From contig JADKAM010000001.1 of the NCBI GenBank assembly GCA_016715365.1, positions 1,612,001 to 1,676,000 on the forward strand: 64,000 bases of DNA, given 5' to 3'. Below, piece by piece: positions 42,977 through 50,371 of the stretch (positions are counted from its first letter, which is position 1; each line of letters opens with the position of its first letter). The notes under the pieces were generated by a model, which had not been told where the DNA came from, ran no database searches, and worked only from the letters and a program-made list of their open reading frames with translations. Both the position numbers and the translations under genes were made by a program. Origin of the DNA: Chitinophagaceae bacterium. Its GTDB lineage: Bacteria; Bacteroidota; Bacteroidia; Chitinophagales; Chitinophagaceae.

Positions 42977-44617
42977 ATGAATATGCTACGCAGATCTCTT
43001 TTATTTTTTACATTTTACTTTTTTACTGTTGGTGTTTTTGCACAAACTGCTCAACAGGGCTCCAAAGGGAAACCAAAGCTCGTAGTGGGTTTAGTTGTTG
43101 ACCAGATGCGTTGGGATTACCTGTACCGCTTTAATGCCTTGTACGGCGAAGGCGGTTTTAAACGTATGCTTAAAGAAGGGTTCAGTTCCGAAAATAATTT
43201 TATTCCTTATGTGCCTACATATACAGCCGTAGGACATACCTGCATATACACAGGCAGTGTGCCGGCGCTTACAGGTATTGTTGGTAACAACTGGTTTGAT
43301 AAAACCACCGGTAAGGGTGTGTATTGTACCGATGATTCTACCGTTTCAACAGTTGGTAACAGCGGCAGGGCAGGTAAAATGAGTCCGGCTAATTTATGGG
43401 TAACCACTATAACCGATGAGCTGCGGCTGAGCAATAATTTTAAAAGCAAAGTAATTGGCATTGCATTAAAAGACCGGGGCGCTATTTTGCCTGCCGGGCA
43501 TAGTGCCAATGCTGCTTACTGGTATGATGCCGGCAAATGGATAACCAGCACGCATTACATGAATGCAATGCCCGCATGGGTAGACCAGTTTAACGCTAAA
43601 GACCTTCCCGGAAAATACATGAGTAAGGACTGGACAACTTTATTGCCAATGGATAAATATGATTTGAGTACGGAGGATGATAAATCTTATGAGAGTAATA
43701 TAAAAGGAGAGAAAACGGTAACCTTCCCACATAAACTTTCTGCCATATCCGACAGCTTTAAATATGAATCGTTCCGAACAACACCTTTTGCCAATACATT
43801 TACTTTTGATTTTGCAAAAGCAGCCATAGAAAACGAATCATTAGGCAAAAATACGGTTACCGATTTTTTAGCAGTTAGTATTTCATCTACCGATTATATC
43901 GGACATAATTTTGGACCCAATTCAGTAGAGGTAGAGGATATGTATTTGAGGCTGGATAAGGACATAGCCGAGTTTTTATTGTACTTAGATACAAAACTGG
44001 GTAAAGGGAACTATACCATTTTTCTATCAGCCGATCATGCAGTGGCGCATATTCCTGCTTTTTTGGCTGAGCATAAAATACCCGGTGGCAATTTTGAAGA
44101 TGGAGATTTGCGGATAGAACTTAACAAAATGATAGAAACCGATTTTGGTGTAACAAGGGCTGTACAAAGTTTGCAGAATTACCAGGTATATCTTAACATC
44201 AACGAATTGGAAAAGCAGGGCAAAGATGTGGTATCAGTAAAAAAGGCGGTGATAAAAGCCTTGCAGGCGAAGCCATTCATCATTACTGCTTTTGAAACAG
44301 ATAAACTGGCCCTGACCACTTTGCCTGAACCTCAGAAAACAATGCTTGCCAATGGTTACAATACCAAACGCAGCGGCGATATACAGTTTACTCTTAAGCC
44401 AGGTTATTTTGACGGCGGTAAAAAAGGCACCACCCATGGCTTATGGAACCCCTATGATGCACATATTCCCTGTGTGTTTTTTGGCTGGGGTGTAAAGCCG
44501 GGTAAAACTAACCGGGAAACATATATGACGGATATTGCACCCACCATTGCTGCATTATTGCAGATACAAATGCCAAACGGCAGCGTGGGAAAAGTGATTA
44601 CAGAGTTGGTAAAGTAG
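42977..44617 (+). CDS. pafA: PafA-type alkaline phosphatase
   Basis: This 546-residue exported enzyme hydrolyses phosphate monoesters and is of the phosphate-irrepressible PafA type known in Bacteroidota. The signal peptide ends at FAQ (about 23). Metal and catalytic features are VVDQMRWDYL (Asp), PTYTAVGHTCIYTG (Thr nucleophile), GIVGNNWF (Asn), ALKDRGAILPAGHSANAAYW with the Lys and Arg of the KxR pair that mark monoester specificity, SSTDYIGHNFGP (Asp, His), SADHAVAHIP (Asp, His), and THGLWNPYDAHIP (His). All expected residues are present, so it is probably active. Confidence 0.9.
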   Translation: MNMLRRSLLFFTFYFFTVGVFAQTAQQGSKGKPKLVVGLVVDQMRWDYLYRFNALYGEGGFKRMLKEGFSSENNFIPYVPTYTAVGHTCIYTGSVPALTGIVGNNWFDKTTGKGVYCTDDSTVSTVGNSGRAGKMSPANLWVTTITDELRLSNNFKSKVIGIALKDRGAILPAGHSANAAYWYDAGKWITSTHYMNAMPAWVDQFNAKDLPGKYMSKDWTTLLPMDKYDLSTEDDKSYESNIKGEKTVTFPHKLSAISDSFKYESFRTTPFANTFTFDFAKAAIENESLGKNTVTDFLAVSISSTDYIGHNFGPNSVEVEDMYLRLDKDIAEFLLYLDTKLGKGNYTIFLSADHAVAHIPAFLAEHKIPGGNFEDGDLRIELNKMIETDFGVTRAVQSLQNYQVYLNINELEKQGKDVVSVKKAVIKALQAKPFIITAFETDKLALTTLPEPQKTMLANGYNTKRSGDIQFTLKPGYFDGGKKGTTHGLWNPYDAHIPCVFFGWGVKPGKTNRETYMTDIAPTIAALLQIQMPNGSVGKVITELVK

Positions 44618-44639
44618 AAAGCTGAATTGTATGTAAACG

Positions 44640-44669
44640 AAAAAAGAACTGAGTAATCAGTTCTTTTTT
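44640..44669. terminator. Bidirectional terminator between pafA and tRNA-Gln(UUG)
   Basis: AAAAAAGAACTGA (44640-44652) pairs perfectly with TCAGTTCTTTTTT (44657-44669) around GTAA. T-runs occur on both strands, so it can serve the plus-strand phosphatase and the minus-strand tRNA. Confidence 0.9.
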
Positions 44670-44670
44670 G

Positions 44671-44741
44671 TTGGGTTACTAGGATTCGAACCTAGACAAA
44701 CAGAATCAAAATCTGTTGTGCTACCTTTACACCATAACCCA
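44671..44741 (-). tRNA. tRNA-Gln (anticodon UUG)
   Basis: This 71-nt tRNA reads CAA codons. The acceptor stem is TGGGTTA/TAACCCA with discriminator A; the 3' CCA is not encoded. The anticodon stem is ACAGA/TCTGT with loop TTTTGAT, giving anticodon TTG. The T arm is CTAGG/CCTAG around TTCGAAT. It differs from the upstream tRNA-Gln(CUG) at four of 71 positions, so a tandem duplication is likely. It has its own promoter and terminator. Confidence 0.95.
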
Positions 44742-44770
44742 GCTTTAATTCCCAAAATTTATTTGGAGTG

Positions 44771-44778
44771 CAAAAATA
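44771..44778 (-). promoter_or_regulatory. Promoter of tRNA-Gln(UUG)
   Basis: The minus strand has TTG, 20 nt, then TATTTTTG: both elements of the Bacteroidota primary promoter at standard spacing, 29 nt before the tRNA. Confidence 0.75.
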
Positions 44779-44848
44779 AGGGTTCAATACTTTTCAGCCA
44801 AAAGGATTTTAAATTGATTTAAAGGGCTCATAAGCGGGGCTTTTACAC

Positions 44849-44892
44849 AAAAAAGGCCGGATATAAGACAGATTATCTTTATATCCGGCCTT
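44849..44892 (-). terminator. Terminator of tRNA-Gln(CUG)
   Basis: AAGGCCGGATATAA (44853-44866) pairs perfectly with TTATATCCGGCCTT (44879-44892); an A-run at 44849-44854 gives a T-run on the minus strand. Confidence 0.88.
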
Positions 44893-44893
44893 G

Positions 44894-44964
44894 TTGGGTT
44901 ACTAGGATTCGAACCCAGACAAACAGAATCAGAATCTGTGGTGCTACCGTTACACCATAACCCA
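44894..44964 (-). tRNA. tRNA-Gln (anticodon CUG)
   Basis: This 71-nt tRNA reads CAG codons. The acceptor stem is TGGGTTA/TAACCCA with discriminator A; CCA is not encoded. The anticodon stem is ACAGA/TCTGT with loop TTCTGAT, giving anticodon CTG. The T arm has one G-T pair (CTGGG/CCTAG). It is the first of two tandem Gln tRNAs on this strand. Confidence 0.95.
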
Positions 44965-44975
44965 GTTAGCGGGTG

Positions 44976-44983
44976 CAAAAATA
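44976..44983 (-). promoter_or_regulatory. Promoter of tRNA-Gln(CUG)
   Basis: The minus strand has TTG, 20 nt, then TATTTTTG, 11 nt before the tRNA 5' end. Same spacing as the promoter of the other tRNA-Gln gene. Confidence 0.78.
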
Positions 44984-45014
44984 AAAGAAACTGCTAATGG
45001 AAACAAGAAATATC

Positions 45015-45075
45015 GAACAAGGAATTTTGAATGCTGAAGTATTATACTCCAATCATAATTCGAAATTCCTTGTTC
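45015..45075. repeat. Inverted repeat pair at the 3' side of cphA
   Basis: GAACAAGGAATTTTGAA (45015-45031) matches the inverse complement of 45059-45075 at 16 of 17 positions, enclosing 27 nt. The related unit ATGCTGAA occurs both here (45031-45038) and in the last codons of cphA (inverse, 45106-45113), so repeat DNA reaches the end of that gene. Confidence 0.75.
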
Positions 45076-45103
45076 CTTGTTCAGTATTTTTCACCCCTGT
45101 TCA

Positions 45104-47725
45104 TTATTCAGCATCTTCCTTCTCTTTCAACCCTTTTATCAAATCCAGCGCCTCCGCTACCACATCACACATAATAGTAATTAAAGAACCCGGTTTAGCA
45201 TTGTTATATGCATGCATAATGGCTTCTTTTTCATTATAGATTATCTCAATGGGAATGTCCTTCGTTTTTGTTTCATTAATTCCTTCCACCAACAGATTTA
45301 CAATTTCTTCGGCAGTACGGCCACGTAAATTTTTATCCTGGCGTATGATGATCTCATCAAAAGATCTGCCGGAAATGCGGCCCAGTTCTTTAATGTCTTC
45401 ATCTCTTCTGTCGCCGGTGCCGCTGATGATGCCCACCTTGGGTTCTCCATCAAGTTTGCTTATAAAATCACAGAGCAATTCAAGTCCGGCGGGGTTATGG
45501 GCAAAGTCAACCAAAAACTGAAAATGCTTGAACTGGAACATGTTCAGTCTGCCCGGTGTTTGTGCAGATGAAGGAACGAAAGTTTGCAGCGCCAGTTTAA
45601 TATCTTCAATTTCAATATCACGCCAGAAATAAGTGCTCAGCACAGCAGGTAAGCAGTTCATCACATTATGCAGTGCTTTACCACCATAGGTTACCGGCAC
45701 TTCGCTTACTTTAATCACCCGTATCTTCCAGGTGCCTTTCATAATGGTAATGTATCCGTTCTCAAAAACTGCAGCATAACCTCCGGCTTTACAGTGTTTT
45801 TTTATTCTGGGATTATTTTCATCCATGCTGAAGTATGCGATATTGCATTTCAATCCCTCCTTCATGGCATATACCAGGTCATCATCCGCATTTAAAATGG
45901 CATAACCGTGGTTGAAAACTGTTTCAGGTACAACCTGTTTTACTTTAGCCATTTGCTCCATCGAATCTATACCACCCAGGCCAATATGATCGGCACTGAT
46001 ATTGGTAACAACAGCTACATCGCAATTCTGAAAAGCCAAACCATTTTTTAAAATACCGCCTCTTGCACATTCCAGTACAGCAAAATCAACGGTGGGATCT
46101 TTTAAAACAAAAGTTGAAGAAACAGGCCCGGTACAATCGCCCTTCATCATCATCTGGTTTTGAATGTACACGCCATCGCTGGTTGTATAACCCACTTTAT
46201 AGCCGGCTGTTTTTGCAATATGTGCTGTAAGCCTGGTGGTAGTTGTTTTACCATTGGTACCTGTAATGGCAATAATGGGTATGGTGCCTGCACTTCCTTT
46301 AGGAAAAAGCATATCCACCACCGGCTCGGCCACATTGCGTGGCAAACCAACAGATGGATCAATGTGCATGCGGAAACCCGGTGCAGCATTCACTTCCAGG
46401 ATGGCACCACCATTTTCTTTAACGGGCGTTCTTAAATCGGTAGCCATAATATCAATACCACAAATATCCAGTCCGATGATCTTTGCAATGCGCTCACACA
46501 TCATAATATTGGCAGGATGCACTTCATCGGTAACATCGGTACTGGTACCACCGGTTGAAAGATTGGCCGTTGGTTTAAGCAAAACCAATTCGTCTTTTGC
46601 AGGGATGGTTTCTAATGTATATCCCTTTTCATCCAGCATTATTTTGGTAAAATCGTCAATGGTAATTTGTGTCAGCACTTTTTCGTGCCCGTAACCACGG
46701 CGTGGATCTTTATTTACTTCATCCAATAAGTATTGAATGGTATTTTTTCCATCGCCAACAACCGAAGCCGGCGTACGCAAAGCGGCACAAATAAATTTGT
46801 AATTTATAACCAGTATCCTGAAATCAAACCCGGTAATGTATTTTTCAACAATTACACTGCGGCCATATTGTTTGGCAGCGGCAAAAGCTTTTAATGCCAT
46901 TTCCCAATCTATAATATTCGTGGTATTTCCTTTACCGTGGTTACCATCAATGGGTTTTATCACACAGGGATAACCAATGCGGTCAATGGCATCCTGCAAG
47001 CCTTCTTCTGTTCTTACCACATCGCCTTTTGGCACCGGTATTTCAGCAGCGCCCAGCAGGTTTTTTGTTTCTTCTTTATCGCAGGCAATATCAACGGCAA
47101 TATTACCGGTAGTGCTGGCAATGGTTGCCCGAATTCTTTTTTGATTAACGCCATAGCCCAGTTGCACCAGCGAATGTTTATTTAAACGGATATAAGGAAT
47201 GCCTCTTTTTGCCGCTTCATCCACAATACAACCGGTGCTGGGCCCTAGCCTGGTATCTTCCCGTATCTCTCTTAATGTTTGAATATCTTCATGCAAATCA
47301 TATGCTTCTTCAAAGATCAATGCATGTGCAATTCTTACCGCAGCTTTTGCAGCATAAATGCCGGCATCTTCTTCCATATAACTAAAACATACATAGTACT
47401 CGCCATCTTTGCCGGTGCCCCTGGTACGGCCAAAGCCGGTATCCATTCCTGCCAGGGTTTGAATTTCCAGTGCAATATGCTCAATCACATGGCCCATCCA
47501 GGTGCCTTCTTCCACACGTTCAAAAAAACCACCCGGGGTTCCAACACTACATCTGTGTTCTATTAACGAAGGTATCATCGCTTCCAGCCGCTCTCTAAAA
47601 CCAGGAATGCTGTTAGTAGGCATTTTTTCTTTTTCTTCCAGGTCCAGTTTCATCTGTATCAGTTTGGTGCGGCGAACGCTCCAGTAGTTAGGGCCTCTCA
47701 GTACTTTAATTTCAATAATCTGCAT
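45104..47725 (-). CDS. cphA: Cyanophycin synthetase
   Basis: CphA polymerises arginine and aspartate into cyanophycin, a nitrogen and carbon store. The start at 47725 gives 873 residues beginning MQIIEIKVLRGPNYWS, the usual length and N-terminus; the frame open to 47767 is disfavoured. The ATP-grasp domain (about 220-470) has PCVIKPIDGNHGKGNTTNI and AAPGFRMH. The Mur-ligase-like domain has the P-loop ITGTNGKTTTTRL (about 485-497), VVTNISADHIGLGGIDS and FAHNPAGLELL. Both active sites look intact. The divergent gene encodes a class V aminotransferase; cyanophycinase follows that. Confidence 0.95.
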   Translation of the reverse strand: MQIIEIKVLRGPNYWSVRRTKLIQMKLDLEEKEKMPTNSIPGFRERLEAMIPSLIEHRCSVGTPGGFFERVEEGTWMGHVIEHIALEIQTLAGMDTGFGRTRGTGKDGEYYVCFSYMEEDAGIYAAKAAVRIAHALIFEEAYDLHEDIQTLREIREDTRLGPSTGCIVDEAAKRGIPYIRLNKHSLVQLGYGVNQKRIRATIASTTGNIAVDIACDKEETKNLLGAAEIPVPKGDVVRTEEGLQDAIDRIGYPCVIKPIDGNHGKGNTTNIIDWEMALKAFAAAKQYGRSVIVEKYITGFDFRILVINYKFICAALRTPASVVGDGKNTIQYLLDEVNKDPRRGYGHEKVLTQITIDDFTKIMLDEKGYTLETIPAKDELVLLKPTANLSTGGTSTDVTDEVHPANIMMCERIAKIIGLDICGIDIMATDLRTPVKENGGAILEVNAAPGFRMHIDPSVGLPRNVAEPVVDMLFPKGSAGTIPIIAITGTNGKTTTTRLTAHIAKTAGYKVGYTTSDGVYIQNQMMMKGDCTGPVSSTFVLKDPTVDFAVLECARGGILKNGLAFQNCDVAVVTNISADHIGLGGIDSMEQMAKVKQVVPETVFNHGYAILNADDDLVYAMKEGLKCNIAYFSMDENNPRIKKHCKAGGYAAVFENGYITIMKGTWKIRVIKVSEVPVTYGGKALHNVMNCLPAVLSTYFWRDIEIEDIKLALQTFVPSSAQTPGRLNMFQFKHFQFLVDFAHNPAGLELLCDFISKLDGEPKVGIISGTGDRRDEDIKELGRISGRSFDEIIIRQDKNLRGRTAEEIVNLLVEGINETKTKDIPIEIIYNEKEAIMHAYNNAKPGSLITIMCDVVAEALDLIKGLKEKEDAE

Positions 47726-47778
47726 AAATAAAACTGTTTTGGGTTTGGTGTTTTTTGTTACCAGCATTTGATTTTCAT

Positions 47779-47808
47779 GGCATCATCGTTGTGTCACTCC
47801 CTTGTACT
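47779..47808 (-). repeat. 30-nt shared element, copy B (upstream of cphA)
   Basis: On the minus strand the element starts AGTACAAG and ends ACGATGATGCC, matching 31458-31487 at 29 of 30 positions. It ends 53 nt before the cphA start, in the sense orientation. Confidence 0.8.
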
Positions 47809-47841
47809 GCATCCCATTGGGCAACTTTCATCGAAGCGTAA

Positions 47842-47929
47842 ATTTTAAACGCAGCGAAAAGGAGAAAAGGAGTTTTCGCCGAATTATCTCTGCGTAATCT
47901 CTGCAACTTATTTTCTCTGCGTTTAAAAT
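47842..47929. repeat. Nested inverted repeat with CTCTGCG iterations
   Basis: ATTTTAAACGCAG (47842-47854) is exactly complementary to 47917-47929. Inside is a hairpin GCGAAAA/TTTTCGC (47854-47860/47873-47879) and the iterated TCTCTGCG/TCTCTGCA/TCTCTGCG series. Confidence 0.75.
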
Positions 47930-48028
47930 ACCTAAAGATGGAAATTACCAAAATCATCTTGCTTTGCAAAAAACAAAATTTGTACATTGCAATATCGCCT
48001 GTTCACAGGCAGAACAAAATTCAAGCAA

Positions 48029-49318
48029 ATGAGTAATCGTCGTTCCTTTCTCCAAAAAATGGGATTGTTATCTGCATCAGCCATTACAGCCAATATGCTG
48101 CAACCCGCCTGGAGCCGAAACCTGCAGGATGCTTTGAATAATGCAGCATCTATTCCCCCATCCGAGCTGGCAACTGATGAAGAATTCTGGCATTATGTGC
48201 AGCAATCTTATACCATTGCACCCAATTTCATCAACCTGAATAATGGGGGCGTAGCTCCGGCACCCAAATCAGTTGCTGATGCCATGAAGACCAGTTACGA
48301 TTTTTGCAACCAGGCACCCAGTTATTTTATGTGGCGTATTGTTGACCAGGGCCGGGAACCACTGCGAAAAAACCTGGCTCAACTGGCAGGTTGCAGTGCC
48401 GAGGAAATTGCCCTGCACCGCAATGCTTCAGAAGCACTGGAAACGGTGATTTTTGGTATTGAATTAAAAGCCGGTGATGAAGTGGTGCTTACCAAACAGG
48501 ATTACCCGAATATGATTGGCGCCTGGAGACAGCGGGAGCGAAGAGAAGGAATAAAACTGGTTTGGATCAATCTTGAGTTGCCCAGCGAAGATGAAAATTA
48601 TATGGTTAAGCAATACACCGATGCCTTTACTGCCAAAACAAAAGTGGTGCATATAACGCATATGATAAACTGGATTGGCCAGAAATTGCCGGTGCGTAAA
48701 ATTGCTGATGCAGCAAAGAAAAAAAATATTGATGTGCTGGTAGATGGTGCACATACATTTGCACAGTTTGAATTTTTGATACCTGAACTTAACTGCGATT
48801 ATTTTGGAACCAGCCTGCACAAATGGCTGGGAGCACCCATAGGCACAGGTTTGCTGTATGTGCGTAAAGAAAAAATAAAATCAGTCTGGCCCTTATTTGG
48901 TGCCGGAGATAAAGAAGATGATAATATCCGCAAGTTTGAACATTTGGGTACCCGGCCATTTTATATTGAAGAAGCCATTGATAAAGCCATCGATTTTCAT
49001 GACATGATCGGCAGTAAAAGAAAAGAAGAAAGATTGCTGTACCTGAAAAATTACTGGATGAATAAAGTGAAAGAGCTGCCCGGTGTAAAACTGCACACTT
49101 CTTTTAAAAAAGAATTTGGCTGTGCTATTGGTTTGGTAAGTGTTGATGGTAAAACACCTGCAGAGCTGGAAAGTTTTTTATGGGATAATTATAAAATACA
49201 TACGGTGGGTATAATCTGGGAAAACATAAAAGGTGTGCGAATTACTCCCAATGTATACACCAGTACCAAAAATTTAGACAGGTTGGTAGAAGGGATAACT
49301 GCGTTTGTAAAAGGTTGA
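48029..49318 (+). CDS. Exported class V aminotransferase (isopenicillin N epimerase-like)
   Basis: This 429-residue fold-type I PLP protein begins MSNRRSFLQKMGLLSASAI, with a twin-arginine-type signal, so it is likely exported folded. The class V fold shows NLNNGGVAPAPKSV, ALHRNASEALETVIFG, VLVDGAHTFAQFEF, and the Schiff-base Lys in YFGTSLHKWLGAPIGTGLLYV. Relatives include isopenicillin N epimerases and cysteine desulfurases. It sits between cphA and cyanophycinase, which raises but does not prove a role with the Asp-Arg dipeptide or its amino acids. The start at 48029 is chosen for the signal; a TTG frame start at 47987 is disfavoured. Confidence 0.82.
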   Translation: MSNRRSFLQKMGLLSASAITANMLQPAWSRNLQDALNNAASIPPSELATDEEFWHYVQQSYTIAPNFINLNNGGVAPAPKSVADAMKTSYDFCNQAPSYFMWRIVDQGREPLRKNLAQLAGCSAEEIALHRNASEALETVIFGIELKAGDEVVLTKQDYPNMIGAWRQRERREGIKLVWINLELPSEDENYMVKQYTDAFTAKTKVVHITHMINWIGQKLPVRKIADAAKKKNIDVLVDGAHTFAQFEFLIPELNCDYFGTSLHKWLGAPIGTGLLYVRKEKIKSVWPLFGAGDKEDDNIRKFEHLGTRPFYIEEAIDKAIDFHDMIGSKRKEERLLYLKNYWMNKVKELPGVKLHTSFKKEFGCAIGLVSVDGKTPAELESFLWDNYKIHTVGIIWENIKGVRITPNVYTSTKNLDRLVEGITAFVKG

Positions 49319-49378
49319 TTTTTAATGTTATCAACATTCGTTAACAACAACTAAGGACTATTAAAACACGTTTTCCCT

Positions 49379-49386
49379 TATTTTTG
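49379..49386 (+). promoter_or_regulatory. -7 promoter box for cyanophycinase
   Basis: TATTTTTG is an exact match 21 nt before the cyanophycinase start, so it can be expressed separately from the aminotransferase. Confidence 0.6.
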
Positions 49387-49407
49387 CGTTAATCATAAAA
49401 ATGATGC

Positions 49408-50304
49408 ATGCAATTTGCTAAAGGAAAATTAATTGCGATTGGAGGAGCAGAAGACAAGGGCACTGATTTAGAGACCGGGAAATTCCAACGCAACAACCTC
49501 AATTTTTTTGAACTGGGCATCCTGTCCCGTATTGTAGAAGAAGCCGGCGGCCCGCTAAGCCGCATTGAAGTGATAACCACTGCCAGCATGATCCCTTACG
49601 AAGTTGGCGACAATTACCTGAACGCTTTTGGAAAAATTGGCTGCACCAATATTGGTGTACTGCACATCCGCAACCGTGCCGATACAGCCAATGCCGAATA
49701 CCTGGAACGTATCAGCACCTGTAATGTGGTTATGTTCAGCGGTGGTAACCAGTTGCGCCTGAGCAGCACATTTGGCGGCACTGCATTTTTAGAAAAAATA
49801 TTAGATCGCTACCAGGAAGAACCCGACTTTGTTGTTGCGGGTACATCGGCAGGCGCCATGGCCATGAGCAATACCATGATATATGAAGGCAATGCTACCC
49901 GTGCCCACTTAAAAGGCGAGGTAAAAATTACAACAGGACTTGGTTTTATGGATGATGTGATCTTTGATTCGCATTTTGAAAAACGCGGCAGGTTTGCCAG
50001 GCTGGCACAGGCAGTGGCTGCAAACCCATCCTGCATTGGTATTGGTTTGGGAGAAGATACCGGCATGATCATCACCAATGGAAACAAAATGGAAGGCATC
50101 GGCAGCGGACTGGTAATGATCGTTGACGGGCACGATATCATGCATTCCAATATTGCCGACATACCCGATGGCAATCCCATCAGTATCGAAAATTTAAAAG
50201 TTCATTTTTGTGAGCATGGCAATGGTTACCTGTTGAAGGAACGTATATTTTTAATGCAGGCTTCTGAAGGTTCTTTAATTAAAAAGCAGGTTGACGTAGA
50301 ATAA
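49408..50304 (+). CDS. cphB: Cyanophycinase (peptidase S51)
   Basis: CphB cleaves cyanophycin to beta-Asp-Arg dipeptides. The 298-residue serine peptidase has the N-terminal GKLIAIGGAEDKG, the segment VMFSGGNQLRLSSTFGGT, the nucleophile elbow VAGTSAGAMAMS (Ser about 147), DSHFEKRGRFARL with a candidate His and Arg, and IGLGEDTGMII (Glu). There is no signal peptide, so it acts in the cytoplasm on stored granules. With cphA it makes a complete store-and-release pair. Confidence 0.94.
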   Translation: MQFAKGKLIAIGGAEDKGTDLETGKFQRNNLNFFELGILSRIVEEAGGPLSRIEVITTASMIPYEVGDNYLNAFGKIGCTNIGVLHIRNRADTANAEYLERISTCNVVMFSGGNQLRLSSTFGGTAFLEKILDRYQEEPDFVVAGTSAGAMAMSNTMIYEGNATRAHLKGEVKITTGLGFMDDVIFDSHFEKRGRFARLAQAVAANPSCIGIGLGEDTGMIITNGNKMEGIGSGLVMIVDGHDIMHSNIADIPDGNPISIENLKVHFCEHGNGYLLKERIFLMQASEGSLIKKQVDVE

Positions 50305-50329
50305 TCACTTTAAAAAATATTTATACCGG

Positions 50330-50360
50330 TGCATCTCATATTGGGATGCATTTTCTTTTT
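50330..50360 (+). terminator. Terminator after cyanophycinase
   Basis: TGCATC (50330-50335) pairs with GATGCA (50345-50350), followed by TTTTCTTTTT. The stem is short. Confidence 0.6.
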
Positions 50361-50371
50361 ATCTTAACGGT

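Larger units (their letters stand above)
47726..48028. other. 303-bp divergent region between cphA and the aminotransferase
   Basis: It holds copy B of the 30-nt element near cphA and a nested inverted repeat (47842-47929) towards the aminotransferase. No reading frame in it is convincing. Confidence 0.6.

Noticed and set aside
44784..44978. 64-codon frame over the tRNA-Gln region
   Set aside because: It reads through the tRNA-Gln(CUG) gene and its terminator; it is a shadow of the tRNA.
47775..47987. 70-codon frame upstream of cphA
   Set aside because: It reads through the 30-nt element and the CTCTGCG inverted repeat; no coding signature.
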